DNA of 64,000 nucleotides from Saprospiraceae bacterium (lineage in GTDB: Bacteria; Bacteroidota; Bacteroidia; Chitinophagales; Saprospiraceae), in assembly GCA_016717655.1 (NCBI GenBank), contig JADKFC010000002.1, positions 372,001 to 436,000 of the forward strand, given 5' to 3'. Both the position numbers and the translations under genes were made by a program. A model generated the notes under the pieces. The model was not told where the DNA came from. It made no database searches and saw only the letters and a list, made by a program, of their open reading frames with translations. Position 1 is the first letter of the stretch. Every line of letters begins with the position of its first letter. This document shows, piece by piece, positions 43,153 through 52,740 of this stretch.

Positions 43153-45018
43153 TTAATTTCTGACATGAATTAACAAAATAGAAATGTCACTTGGCGATAC
43201 ACCACTTATGCGGCTGGCCTGGCCAATGGTCTTGGGTTTGACACTACTTAATTTTTCTCTGGCTTCCATTGACATAGCCTGTAAAGCACGGTAATTAAAA
43301 TCATCACTTAATTTGACCGACTCAAGCCTTTCAATCTTTTGAACCATTTCCTGTTCTTTCTCTATATAGCCTTCATATTTCATTCCTACCTCACTTAGCA
43401 GCAAAGTTTCTTTGTCATATTTATTTACAAACTGGCTTACAAAATCTATCCTCTTTGCCAAAGCCTCTATGTCTACACCCGGCCGTAATAAAACTGTCTG
43501 GAGTTTTACTTTCTGCTGAAGGGGGGAAGAATTTATTGAAATCAAGTAGTCATTGACCTGATCTGGGGCAATGCTCGTTTCCTCAAAAAATCTTCCAATT
43601 TCTTTTACTTTCTCATTTTTGATACTTACTCTTTCCATCCTTTCTTCCATATGGTTCATGCCCAGATCAACAGCCAATGGTGTCAACCTCACATCGGCAT
43701 TGTCTTGCCGCAGTAAAATTCTATATTCTGCTCTCGAAGTAAACATTCGATAGGGTTCTTTGGTACCCTTATTCACCAGGTCATCAATCAAAACACCAAT
43801 ATAGGCTTCTGATCGCTTTAAAATAAATGGCTCTTTTTCATGAATAGCCAAATGTGCATTAATTCCAGCCACCAAACCCTGGCTTGCGGCTTCTTCATAA
43901 CCAGTAGTTCCATTTATCTGTCCGGCAAAAAATAGTCTTTTTACCAATCGAGTCTCCAAACTCAAATCCAGTTGGGTGGGAGGAAAGTAGTCATACTCAA
44001 TGGCATAGCCAGGTCTGAACATCTTCATATTTTCAAACCCTGGCACCAATTTCAGAGCTTTGTACTGTACATCCTCGGGCAGAGAAGAAGAAAATCCATT
44101 GACATAGATCTCACAGGTATCCCAGCCCTCTGGCTCCACAAATAATTGATGCCTGTCTCTTTCAGCAAATCGCTCAATTTTGTCTTCAATACTCGGGCAA
44201 TACCTTGGACCCAGGCCCTGGATCCGACCACTAAACATAGGGCTTTTGTCGAAGCCTGTTCTCAATATATTGTGTACTTGTTCGCTTGTATAGGTAATGT
44301 GGCAGGGTAGCTGTCGATCCGGTTTTGGGGTGTCGGTATAGGAAAATCCTACAATTTCTTCATCACCATCCTGCACTTCCATCTTACTGTAGTCTAAAGA
44401 TCGTCCGTCAATTCTGGGTGGTGTTCCGGTTTTCATTCGTCCTGCCTCAAATCCAAGACTTACCAATTGTTCTGTTATCCCATGTGCTGCTTTCTCTCCA
44501 GCCCTGCCTCCACCCAGTTGTTTTTCTCCTATGTGGATGAGTCCATTGAGAAAGGTGCCGTTGGTCAAAACCACTGCTTTGCCCTCAATCTCTAATCCCA
44601 TTCCTGTTATAACGCCATAACATACTCCGTCTTTTACAATCAGGCCTTTGACCATATCCTGCCAGAAATCAATGTTGGGGTGACTTTCCAACATGCTCCT
44701 CCATTTCGCTGCAAATTGCATTCTGTCGCTTTGCGCACGCGGACTCCACATAGCCGGCCCCTTGCTCTTGTTGAGCATCCTGAATTGAACCATCGAATAA
44801 TCGGTCACTATCCCACTGTATCCCCCAAGTGCATCTATCTCTCTTACTATTTGACCCTTGGCTACACCTCCCATAGCAGGGTTACACGACATCTGAGCAA
44901 TGGTTTGCATGTTCATGGTGACCAACATTACCCTCGATCCCATATTGGCTGCAGCCACTGCGGCTTCACAGCCAGCATGACCGGCACCCACAACTATAAC
45001 ATCATACTTTGGAAACAA
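43153..45018 (-). CDS. mnmG: tRNA uridine-5-carboxymethylaminomethyl modification enzyme MnmG (GidA)
   Basis: A 621-residue FAD protein that, with MnmE, modifies the wobble uridine (cmnm5U34) of several tRNAs. The N-terminal FAD-binding motif is VVGAGHAGCEAAVAAANMG; CNPAMGGVAKGQIVREIDALGG and FLNGLIHIGEKQLGGGRAGE are signature segments. Further marks are RMKTGTPPRIDGRSLDYS, GPRYCPSIEDKIERF (with the catalytic Cys), LFFAGQINGTTGYEEAA and FTSRAEYRILLRQDNAD. The C-terminal helical domain with ISGVSPSDISIL is complete, and length matches the family. The start appears to be TTG at 45018 since no in-frame ATG precedes the FAD motif; a TATCTTTG box lies about 57 bp upstream. Confidence 0.95.
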   Translation of the reverse strand: MFPKYDVIVVGAGHAGCEAAVAAANMGSRVMLVTMNMQTIAQMSCNPAMGGVAKGQIVREIDALGGYSGIVTDYSMVQFRMLNKSKGPAMWSPRAQSDRMQFAAKWRSMLESHPNIDFWQDMVKGLIVKDGVCYGVITGMGLEIEGKAVVLTNGTFLNGLIHIGEKQLGGGRAGEKAAHGITEQLVSLGFEAGRMKTGTPPRIDGRSLDYSKMEVQDGDEEIVGFSYTDTPKPDRQLPCHITYTSEQVHNILRTGFDKSPMFSGRIQGLGPRYCPSIEDKIERFAERDRHQLFVEPEGWDTCEIYVNGFSSSLPEDVQYKALKLVPGFENMKMFRPGYAIEYDYFPPTQLDLSLETRLVKRLFFAGQINGTTGYEEAASQGLVAGINAHLAIHEKEPFILKRSEAYIGVLIDDLVNKGTKEPYRMFTSRAEYRILLRQDNADVRLTPLAVDLGMNHMEERMERVSIKNEKVKEIGRFFEETSIAPDQVNDYLISINSSPLQQKVKLQTVLLRPGVDIEALAKRIDFVSQFVNKYDKETLLLSEVGMKYEGYIEKEQEMVQKIERLESVKLSDDFNYRALQAMSMEAREKLSSVKPKTIGQASRISGVSPSDISILLIHVRN

Positions 45019-45074
45019 TCTCTAATCTTTTAATTATAAAATCCACTTTTTCACCTGTCATTTAAACGGGCATG

Positions 45075-45082
45075 CAAAGATA
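45075..45082 (-). promoter_or_regulatory. Putative -7 element of mnmG
   Basis: TATCTTTG on the minus strand is an exact TAnnTTTG, 57 bp upstream of the mnmG start. The only TTG nearby is 14 bp further upstream, closer than the usual spacing of about 19. Confidence 0.4.
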
Positions 45083-45126
45083 ATGTTTTTGAAAATCAAT
45101 ACCTTGCGTTTGATATCTTCAGATTT

Positions 45127-46343
45127 TTAAAATTCTACCCTAAAATTGAAACTAAACTGACTATGCCGACGTGGGGCTGAAAACAATACCGGCGTCGAAC
45201 TTTGGGGGTCTGGCACATACAGTCTGGCTGGCGCATTGTCATAAAACATATTGTACTTCAATATAAAGTCCACATTCTTATTCTGGGTGTCAATGTAATC
45301 ATCCAAACCAATGGTTATTGACGATTCCAAATCAATCCGGTAATCCTCTCTAATATTCTGGACCTCACCAGATGATACTGTACTCTGCCATTCCCATGGC
45401 ATAGGCATTTTAAAATAAGGCCTGAATCTGAAAGACCAATTGTCGCTAGGCTTTAAGTCGATTGTAGGCCTCAACTCCCACCGTACTTTTTGGGTAGGTT
45501 CAAATGAATAACTATATGGCATAACACCTGCAGAGGTTTCAATACTACCTGTGGTGTTGATTTTTTCAGTTTCCAGAAATATTCCAAAGAGGATGCCAAT
45601 TCTAAAACTGGAAAACAATTTTTAAGGCTCAGATTACCATGCTTTTGGACGCGTTCCAGGGTTTTAACATCGTCCTGGGTCACAAAATCTGTATTGTATC
45701 TGGCACAATATTGAGAACATAAATTCCATATCCCTTCATCCGGATCAAAGTTTTCGGCAGAAAATTCAACCTTGTTGATTTTACTTTTAAGGTCATGCCC
45801 TCTTTTTGTCAATTGTCCACTGTATTTGGCCAGGATAATACCTCCTCCCATTTCATAACGCTGCTCGACTCCCAAAAAAGCATCTGAAAATCGTTTCAGA
45901 AAGATGAAATTTTCTGTACTCAGACTATCTCCCCATTGGGGGTGATAATTGTAGGCCATGTAAATGTTACTTACGTTTTCACTGAAGATGCCATTATTGA
46001 GCACCATACCAATATTAGAGGTAAAGGTCAGTTCACCAGGATAAATGCCCCGGGAGCCATTGATGCCACCTTCTATTTTGTAAAGTGACTGTGACGCTGC
46101 CTGGTCACCACTAAAACCAAAGCCGGCTCTGCCGTTCAACCTTCTCTGGCGCTGATCCATCTTATCCAGTTCCTTGACACACGACCAAAAATCAGTAATA
46201 ATGGCTCTTTGTTTCTCATCCGGAAAATTGACCTTATCATTGGGATTCAGGCCAATAAGGTGGTACATAACATCCTGCAGATGTTGAGACCTCAGTTGGT
46301 GAAATGAAAATAATAAAAGTAAAACCGCTACCTGCCTGGCCAT
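45127..46343 (-). CDS. Putative outer-membrane protein, apparent single-base frameshift
   Basis: Two overlapping frames (46343 down to about 45619, then about 45623 down to 45127) join into one protein of about 405 residues if one A is restored in the A5 run at 45619-45623, giving LSLKKLFSSFRIG. It has an N-terminal signal (MARQVAVLLLLFSFHQLRSQ), then alternating aromatic/polar strands (WELRPTIDLKPSDNWSFRFRPYF, DFILKYNMFYDN) and ends in FSFNFRVEF. A terminal aromatic residue is typical of beta-barrel outer-membrane proteins. I do not recognise a named family. It lies upstream of mnmG on the same strand but has a separate -7 box between, so co-transcription is uncertain. Without the repaired base the first frame ends 50 residues past the break. 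Confidence 0.7.
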
Positions 46344-46433
46344 GCGCTGCTTTTGATGGTAATGTGTCCAACTTTGGTGCCAAAATTGGATTTATATCCC
46401 TCATAACCAGCTCCAACCATAAAAAGCTCCTAC

Positions 46434-47451
46434 CTAAGAAACTATGACAGCGCCTTTACCTACCTGATCTGGTAACAATCGTCCATTTTCAACCAGGGGC
46501 ATCAGTTCATTGGTGATGAAGGAGGAAGCTTTTTCTGCCACAGAATCAGGATATAATAAATGAATATTGGGGCCTGCATCAAGGGTAAAATAGAGTGGTA
46601 GCCCTGTTTCCTGTCTGTATTCTCTCAACTTTTGGATCACCACTACACTGGCAGGTTGTATCAGCAAAAATGAGGGATCGCTACTCATCATTAAGGCATG
46701 CAAGGTAAGGGCCTCTCTTTCTGCCAGCTCTCCAAAAGCCTCGACATCTCCGGTAGCTAGAATAGGCTTAAGCCTCGTCATGTGTTCATTTGCCTGGGCA
46801 TAGCGAGTAGTGGCATACGGGTTTGACTCCATGAGCCCGTGACCCGCTGTGGAGGACACCGATTTTTCTTTATCGCTCACAATAAGGATATCATCGTGAA
46901 AACTTTTAAATACCTCATGGAGGTGTTCTGATATACAAATGGCATATTCATCGCTGCTTCCTGCCCAGTCCTGGTGTTTACCCCACACAGCCATATCAGG
47001 AAATACTGAACGGCAGGCACTGCCACTTCCCAATCTGGAAAGAAGGGACACTCTTTGAAGATCTAAACTCTCGTGGTTTTCGAGCATTCGCTGCATTTCA
47101 CAAATGGCCATGGCAACAGCCGACATCCCTGATGCCGAGGATGCAATGCCGGAAGAGGGGAAAGGTATTATGGCTTTCAAAATTAAAATCGTAATCCGCC
47201 AAAAAAGGCATGTAGTCCGTTATGCTATCAAAATAACGGTCAATTTTATCTGCAAAAGATGCCTTTTCGATGCCATCAAGGGTAAAATAAATGTTCCTTT
47301 TTATTCCAGATTTAGGGTTAAACGACATCGTTGTTTCTGAAACAGCATTTGAGAGGGTAAATGAAACAGATGCATTTCTAGGCAATTGCCTACCATGCTT
47401 TCCCCAATATTTTACAATGGCTATGTTCGAGGGACTAACTACTTTAATCAT
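46434..47451 (-). CDS. mvaD: Diphosphomevalonate decarboxylase, apparent single-base frameshift
   Basis: GHMP-family enzyme that makes isopentenyl diphosphate from mevalonate diphosphate, the last step of the mevalonate pathway. The first frame starts at ATG 47451 with SNIAIVKYWGKHGRQLPRNA and SVSFTLSNAVSETTM. The ATP-binding GHMP motif (SSGIASSASGMSAVAMAI) continues in another frame, followed by GSGSACRSVFPDMAVW, SSTAGHGLMESNPYA and YFTLDAGPNIHLLY. Removing one G from the GGGG run at 47157-47160 (plus strand) joins them as HNTFPSSGIASS, exactly the family sequence, and gives 338 residues, the normal length. Neither half alone would be active because the active site is split. Presence of the gene indicates mevalonate-route isoprenoid synthesis, as in many Flavobacteriia and some Saprospirales. 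Confidence 0.88.
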
Positions 47452-47491
47452 AATTACTGATCGTTATTAAGGCTTGATTTTAATTTACCGG

Positions 47492-47836
47492 TCAGGATTC
47501 GGTGAACCTGAGTAAGCCGGCAAATAATAAAACCACTAAGGGTCCATAAAGTTGGGAAAACTGCCCCGCTATGAGGTGAATACAAATAGCCCCCAACATC
47601 AGTCCGAAGGCAGCCATGATGGCCTTAGATCTCCAGGGCTGGTAAAAAAGACTAACCGCAATGGCCAGTTCGATGACTCCAATTAGATACATTGACCATG
47701 AGGGCAGTTGCCATTGCTCAAAGGCTGTGACCATAGCCGGAAATGCAATAAGTTTGAGCATACCTACTCCCAGAAAACCAACGCTCAATATGAGCATGGA
47801 AATATTTCTAAGTGCTGCCTTTATTTCGTCTGTCAC
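47492..47836 (-). CDS. DoxX-like small membrane protein
   Basis: A small inner-membrane protein with four hydrophobic segments: ISMLILSVGFLGVGMLKLI, MYLIGVIELAIAVSLFY, AIMAAFGLMLGAICIHLIAG and YGPLVVLLFAGLLRF. The FLGVGMLKLIAFPAM opening and the IGVIELAIAVSLF helix match DoxX-like families (DoxX_2/DUF4345-type). The function is unknown. The start is uncertain: TTG at 47854 keeps the frame open but lies inside a perfect -7 promoter box (TATCTTTG, 47852-47859), so GTG at 47836 (114 residues) is preferred. The gene is divergent from folK, with a 276-bp gap that shows no further features. Confidence 0.7.
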   Translation of the reverse strand: MTDEIKAALRNISMLILSVGFLGVGMLKLIAFPAMVTAFEQWQLPSWSMYLIGVIELAIAVSLFYQPWRSKAIMAAFGLMLGAICIHLIAGQFSQLYGPLVVLLFAGLLRFTES

Positions 47837-48112
47837 TGTTTTTTTTTTTAACAAAGATACACCATAAATATTCCGGCGGATAGAAATGCTCCTTTCTAAA
47901 TGGTGGCTGATTTACATTTCCCCGCAAGGTGGTATTTTATGACCTTAACTGATGAAGATGACTCTATTGAAAAGCCCAAAAAGGTCTGTTGGTAAAAAAA
48001 GTAGATCCATTTTAAGCAATTTTTTATTTGTAAATGAACACTTTACATATTGTTTTTCAATTAATCGTTCAAAATTGTCGAAGCTTTGTGTAATATTGCA
48101 TAAATCTTTAAT

Positions 48113-48595
48113 GTGAATAATGTTGTCCTACATTTGGGTTCTAATATAGGTGATCGTTTGGCACAGTTGAACAGGGCTTTTGAGCTTATTTCTTCTGAAA
48201 TTGGACCTATTGCAAATAAATCTTCGGTATTTGAAACAGAAGCCTGGGGTAAGAAAGACCAGGATAATTTCCTGAACCAGGCCGCGGTGGTTCACACCTC
48301 ACTTTCTGCTGAAGCTACCTTAATCAAATGCAAAGACATTGAAAAACAAATGGGAAGTTTCAAAACAGAAACCTGGGGACCCAGAACCATAGATATCGAT
48401 GTTTTATTTTACAATGAAGCGATTATCGACAAAGAAAATATCAAGATACCGCACCCAATGATTGAAAAACGAAATTTTGTTTTGATACCATTGATGGAGA
48501 TCCTGGGTGAGATGGTTCACCCCGTTTTAGGAAAAACCATTGAAGAATTATACGAAGAAAGCAATGACCCCTGTGAGGTCTGGATCTACGATTGA
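48113..48595 (+). CDS. folK: 2-amino-4-hydroxy-6-hydroxymethyldihydropteridine pyrophosphokinase
   Basis: A 160-residue HPPK that transfers pyrophosphate from ATP to 6-hydroxymethyl-dihydropterin in folate synthesis. It begins VVLHLGSNIGDRLAQL, the family's nucleotide/pterin opening, followed by SSVFETEAWGKKDQDNFLNQA and the signature GPRTIDIDVLFYN with its metal-binding aspartates, then IPHPMIEKRNFVLIPL. The start is GTG at 48113; the nearby ATG is out of frame. The next gene's best start lies inside the end of this one (32-bp overlap), so the two are translationally coupled. No lone promoter with correct spacing is visible. Confidence 0.94.
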   Translation: MNNVVLHLGSNIGDRLAQLNRAFELISSEIGPIANKSSVFETEAWGKKDQDNFLNQAAVVHTSLSAEATLIKCKDIEKQMGSFKTETWGPRTIDIDVLFYNEAIIDKENIKIPHPMIEKRNFVLIPLMEILGEMVHPVLGKTIEELYEESNDPCEVWIYD

Positions 48596-49271
48596 AAATA
48601 ACCCACAAAATCAAATAGCCATCAGCCAGGTTTTCCCATATAAATACATTTGTGTAGAAGGTAATATTGGTGCTGGTAAAACCTCGTTTTGCCAGCTGAT
48701 CAAAACCGAATACAACTGCAAACTCATCCTAGAGCAATTTGCAGACAATCCCTTTTTACCCCTTTTTTACAACGATCCCCAACGATATGCCTTTACGGTG
48801 GAATTGTTTTTTATGACTGAAAGGTATAAACAGTTGCAAAATGAGCTGACTCAGGACCTGTTTTACGATTTCACAATTGCGGATTACACCTTTGTGAAGA
48901 CCCTGCTCTTCGCGCGTCAAAATCTAAAGGATGACGAATACCGGATGTTTCAAAAAATGTTTAACGTGTTGAGCCAGAATTTTCCCAATCCGGATATCCT
49001 TGTTTATCTGCACAGGGATGTAGACATGCTGCAGGGTAATATTAAAAAAAGAGGTCGTCAATATGAAGCAACCATCAGCGACGATTACCTCACCAATGTG
49101 CAAAATTCCTATTTTGAATACCTTCGAAATATTTTGCAGTTTCCAGTACTCATTATTGATATAAACAACCTTGATTTTTTGCACAACCCCAAACAATATC
49201 AAACGGTAAAAGACCTGCTTAAAAAAGAATACAGGCCGGGAGTGCACAGGGTAAGTTTGTTGAACTTATAG
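48564..49271 (+). CDS. Deoxynucleoside kinase family protein
   Basis: A 235-residue P-loop kinase of the dNK family (deoxyadenosine/deoxyguanosine kinase-like), which phosphorylates salvaged deoxynucleosides. The Walker A motif is CVEGNIGAGKTSF; EQFADNPFLPLFYNDP carries the substrate-binding acidic residue; then ELFFMTERYKQL, the DYTFVKTLLFA segment (the family's D-R-S/T-like motif), LVYLHRDVDML and the lid IKKRGRQYEATISDDYL. I chose ATG 48564, which overlaps folK by 32 bp; an upstream TTG would overlap further without adding conserved sequence. Pairing of folK and a deoxynucleoside kinase is common in Bacteroidota. Confidence 0.9.
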   Translation: MTPVRSGSTIENNPQNQIAISQVFPYKYICVEGNIGAGKTSFCQLIKTEYNCKLILEQFADNPFLPLFYNDPQRYAFTVELFFMTERYKQLQNELTQDLFYDFTIADYTFVKTLLFARQNLKDDEYRMFQKMFNVLSQNFPNPDILVYLHRDVDMLQGNIKKRGRQYEATISDDYLTNVQNSYFEYLRNILQFPVLIIDINNLDFLHNPKQYQTVKDLLKKEYRPGVHRVSLLNL

Positions 49272-49300
49272 GACAAGTTGCAGAGTTTTTTCTTAACCTA

Positions 49301-50797
49301 TTACTCCTTTTTCAAAAGTGCATCGGCCAGTTTTCTGCCATTGGTAAGCCTGGGTACTTTGTTTTGACCACCTAGTTTGCCCTGTGATTTCATGTATTCA
49401 ATAAAGCTACCTTTTTGGAGGGTCCTGATCACCAATGGCTGCAGGATGCGACCTTCTATCAAGTCTTTGTAATAGATATTTTGCTCAGTCATGGCTTGAT
49501 CCAAATCGCGGGCAAAGGCTACCGGATCTTGAGGTGCGGATTCAAATTCAACTAACCATTCGTGGTAGGGCAGCCCCCCTTCAGGTGGATTGACTTGTGG
49601 TGCCACCGTATACTCCGTTACCTCAACGTTGTGCAAGGCCGCCGCTTTTTGCATGGCCTCATCCACTTCCTTGCCAATGACGTGTTCGCCGAAGGCAGAA
49701 ATATAATGTTTTACCCTTCCGGTGACCAGCAATTTATAGGGATTTAGAGAGGTGAAACGAACCGCATCACCAATGTCATATCCAAATAAGCCGGCATTGT
49801 AATTCACCACCAGCGCATAGTCTATGCCTGTTTCAACCTGGCCAAGGTTAAACCTGGTTGCATTGGCATTGCCTGCTACTGAAAGAGGTACAAATTCATA
49901 AAAAATACCACTGTTGGTGGTAAGCAGCTATGAAGCATCTTTAGGGTCATCCTGAAAGGCAAAAAAACCTTCACTTGCCGGAAAATATTCTATGCTGTCC
50001 ACTTTTTTGCCGATCAGCTTTTCCAAAGTAGCACGGTAGGGTTCATAATTGACACCCCCATAAATAAAGAGCGAAAAATTGGGAAAAACCTCTATGATGT
50101 TTTTCTTGCCGGAAACCTGTAAGATGCGTTCAAAATACATTTGCACCCAGGGTGGTATTCCCCCTATCACCCGCATATCCTGGTGCAGGGTTTCCTTGAT
50201 TACAGCTTCCAGTTTTTCTTCCCAATCTTCAATACAATTGGTTTTCCAGGTTGGTAGTTGGTTGGTTCTGATCCAGGAAGGTACTTCGTGGTTGACAATA
50301 CCTGAAAGCCTTCCGGTGGGCACCCCTCCTTTGGTTTCCAGTTCAGGTGAGCCGCTCAAAAAGATCATCTTGCCTTCAAAGATAGAGGCAGTGCCTTTGA
50401 CCGCCATATAATTAAAAATGGCATTGCGGGCAGATCGGATGTGGTTGGGCACACTTTCTTTGCTCACAGGAATGTATTTTATTCCTGAGGTAGTACCTGA
50501 TGTTTTTGCCAGGTATTTGGGCTGGCCAGGCCACAAAACATTTTTTTCACCCTGTGCTATTCTGTCAAAATATGATTTTAAACCTTCGTAATCCCTGACC
50601 GGAACCTGTCTTTTAAAATCTTCATAACTTTTGATGCGATCGAAGCCATGATCTTTCCCAAAAGCGGTAGTGCCTGCGTCTCTGATGAGGCTATGAAAAA
50701 TGCGTTGCTGATCAGCCAAAGCAGAATTGGCATGTCGCCGAACCATGTTAGATATAAACCTGGCTACAGGCAGGAGGATCATTGTTTTGAGAGACAT
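49301..50797 (-). CDS. GH3-like acyl-adenylate-family protein, interrupted by an in-frame TAG
   Basis: A protein of about 498 residues of the GH3 auxin-responsive-promoter family, an adenylate-forming superfamily. In plants these enzymes conjugate amino acids to hormones; the bacterial role is unknown. Motifs: LAKTSGTTSGIKYIPVS (ATP-binding P-loop-like), FIYGGVNYEPY, YFPASEGFFAFQDDP, then FYEFVPLSVA, GIDYALVVNYNAGLFGYDIGDAVRF and GEHVIGKEVDEAM. A TAG codon at 49928-49930 lies in the same frame between KDAS and LLTTNSGIFYEF, where the family normally has a hydrophobic residue, so a TTG-to-TAG substitution is the simplest explanation. The protein resumes in the same frame to 49301. I place the start at the ATG 50797 (MSLKTMILLPVARF); an ATG at 50854 is also open. 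Either a recent pseudogene or a base-call error. Confidence 0.85.
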
Positions 50798-50975
50798 GGT
50801 ACAAAGATAAACAACTCCCATCCTTTTTTGAGAATTGAGCTGCGCTTTGTGCAATGATTATACCCACAATTGCGGTACAATTCAAAATTATATGAATACT
50901 GTTTTACATTAATCAAGGATAAACCAAATACTCCTTATTTCTGAGTAAGTTAAAATAAGATAAACAAAGGTGCAA

Positions 50976-52178
50976 TCAACCTGGAAAGCTGATTTTACCC
51001 ATGCTAATATCAGGCATTCCTTCTTTGAACAATTTGCTGCCCAGCCCATCACCTGCTATGCATTCGTTGGCCAATAAAGCAAAGAGTACGGCTTCTTTGG
51101 CATCGGGTTCTACACCCAATTCATGGGTATTTTTAAAAACCATTTCAGGAAAGGCATCGTTGAGATGTTGCATCAAAACAGGATTGTGAATGCCACCACC
51201 GCTGCCGTATACCACCCAATTATGGATGGATCCGAGACTATGCTTTAGTGCCAAAATAATGCCTTCGGCAGAAAATCGATTTAAGGTGGCCATCACATCG
51301 GCATGGCTCAGTTCACCCCCTACCCTGTTGAGGGCCTGTTCGAGGTAGGTGAGATTAAATAATTCAGGTCCAATGGTCTTGGGTAATGGTGCTTTGAAAA
51401 AATGATCTGAGAGCAATTGCTCCAACAGCTGAGGGTGGGCATTACCTGAGGCAGCAAGATCCCCATTGTGATCACAGGCCATGCCCAGATGTTTTTGCAT
51501 ATAGGCATCCATCATGGTATTGCCAGGACCCACATCTGTAGAAAAGCCGGGAGCCTGTTCGGTCAATGCAGCCGATGGCAGCCAGGTAAAATTGGCAATG
51601 CCCCCAATGTTGAGCATGACTCGGTTTTCGTGTTCATGACTAAAAATGAGATAGTCGCCATAAACGGCCAAAGGAGCACCTTCTCCACCTGCAGCAATGT
51701 GTTTGAGCCTAAAATCACTGAGGGTAATAATGCCTGCAGTCATTGCCAGATGGTCGCCATCCCCTATCTGCAGCGTAGCATTGTCATACCCTGAATTGGG
51801 GTGTAAAAAAGCAGGAGCATGATACATGGTTTGCCCATGGCTTGCTATCAGGTCAACATCCGCAGGGGCTACGTGCCATTGACGCAGCGTATCGGCTACC
51901 ATCTTGCCGTGCATTTTACCTATAAAAGCATGGAGGAGGACCAGCAATTCGATATTGCCTTCCTTCACTGAAAAGACCTTTCTCACCTCCTTTCTAAATG
52001 CTTCGGAATAAGGAAGGGTAGTAAATTGCTCTATTTCCAATTGGGTTTGGCGACCCACCCCTTTGATCCTGCACAAGGCCAGATCGAGGCCATCCAGCGA
52101 GGTGCCACTCATCAGGCCCACAATTCTGCGTTCCGATTTATTGGCTATTTGCCAAAGATGTTCAACGTGTTTTTTCAC
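50976..52178 (-). CDS. anmK: Anhydro-N-acetylmuramic acid kinase
   Basis: A 400-residue sugar kinase of the ASKHA fold that converts 1,6-anhydro-MurNAc from cell-wall turnover to MurNAc-6-phosphate. Signature segments: VGLMSGTSLDGLDLALC near the N-terminus, IASHGQTMYHAP, LQIGDGDHLAMTAGI, DFRLKHIAAGGEGAPLA, LNIGGIANFTWLP, STDVGPGNTMMDAYMQ (catalytic Asp region), VVYGSGGGIHNPVLM and ELGVEPDAKEAVLFALL. Length is slightly above E. coli AnmK (369) because of a lysine-rich N-terminal extension. The start is GTG at 52178. It fits with the lytic transglycosylase and NlpC/P60 hydrolase elsewhere in the window, whose products it could recycle, though the genes are not adjacent. Confidence 0.94.
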   Translation of the reverse strand: MKKHVEHLWQIANKSERRIVGLMSGTSLDGLDLALCRIKGVGRQTQLEIEQFTTLPYSEAFRKEVRKVFSVKEGNIELLVLLHAFIGKMHGKMVADTLRQWHVAPADVDLIASHGQTMYHAPAFLHPNSGYDNATLQIGDGDHLAMTAGIITLSDFRLKHIAAGGEGAPLAVYGDYLIFSHEHENRVMLNIGGIANFTWLPSAALTEQAPGFSTDVGPGNTMMDAYMQKHLGMACDHNGDLAASGNAHPQLLEQLLSDHFFKAPLPKTIGPELFNLTYLEQALNRVGGELSHADVMATLNRFSAEGIILALKHSLGSIHNWVVYGSGGGIHNPVLMQHLNDAFPEMVFKNTHELGVEPDAKEAVLFALLANECIAGDGLGSKLFKEGMPDISMGKISFPG

Positions 52179-52506
52179 CGCTTAACTTTTGCCAAAAATA
52201 AGCACAAGCAACCATGAAAGGAGGGCTTAAATAAAAAAAGGCAGCAATCGGGTCGGCATTTGGCATTGAAACAATTGAAATCGTCTTAAAATGAAAAATT
52301 CAAAATTTTATTTGGCTTTTTTGATATTCCTTTTTAAATTTCCAAGATAAAAAGTAGTTTTTACCAATATTTCATAATTAACTACTTCGATTTTAGCATT
52401 ATTTAAGTTTATATTCGGTTTTAATTCACTTTTAATACCAAAATCCAAATCATATTCGGTTTCAAATAATTTTCGATGAACGAGGCAAAAAATATAGTAA
52501 AATGTA
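52179..52506. other. Intergenic region between anmK and tRNA-Leu
   Basis: About 330 bp of AT-rich DNA. A 71-codon open frame on the minus strand (52308-52523) has no recognisable features, overlaps the tRNA promoter box and is not called. TATTTTTG on the minus strand at 52193-52200 is an exact TAnnTTTG and may belong to anmK, only 15 bp from its start. Confidence 0.45.
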
Positions 52507-52514
52507 TATCTTTG
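52507..52514 (+). promoter_or_regulatory. Putative -7 element of tRNA-Leu
   Basis: TATCTTTG matches TAnnTTTG exactly and lies 22 bp upstream of the tRNA. No good -33 element is seen at the expected distance. Confidence 0.5.
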
Positions 52515-52536
52515 CGCTCCCAATCACAAACTTTTT

Positions 52537-52618
52537 GCGGGTGTGGTGAAATTGGTAGACACGCCAGACTTAGGATCTGGTGCCGAGAGGTGTGCGGGTT
52601 CGAGTCCCTCCACCCGCA
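52537..52618 (+). tRNA. tRNA-Leu (anticodon UAG)
   Basis: The acceptor arms GCGGGTG and CACCCGC pair fully with discriminator A at 52618. The anticodon stem CCAGA/TCTGG encloses CTTAGGA, giving anticodon TAG. The T arm GCGGGTTCGAGTCCCTC contains GTTCGAGTC. The variable region GCCGAGAGGTGT is long (class II), as expected for leucine. CCA is not encoded (ACT follows). Confidence 0.95.
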
Positions 52619-52625
52619 CTAAAAG

Positions 52626-52653
52626 AAAAGAGAAGGCCTCCTTCTCTTTTTTT
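52626..52653 (+). terminator. Terminator after tRNA-Leu
   Basis: A perfect 11-bp stem AAAAGAGAAGG/CCTTCTCTTTT (52626-52636 with 52640-52650), a 3-nt loop and a T-tract, 8 bp after the tRNA. It separates the tRNA from tig. Confidence 0.85.
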
Positions 52654-52740
52654 ATTTTTATTTCATCGGATCTCATCCGTTTTGAACACAACCGAAAAAA
52701 TAAGCATTTATTATAATAACATACCATTCAGCGAAATCCA

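Noticed and set aside
49928..49930. Amber codon read as pyrrolysine or by stop reassignment
   Set aside because: GH3 enzymes do not use pyrrolysine, and nothing in the window suggests TAG reassignment.
52308..52523. 71-codon minus-strand frame upstream of tRNA-Leu
   Set aside because: It overlaps the tRNA promoter box and has no recognisable features.
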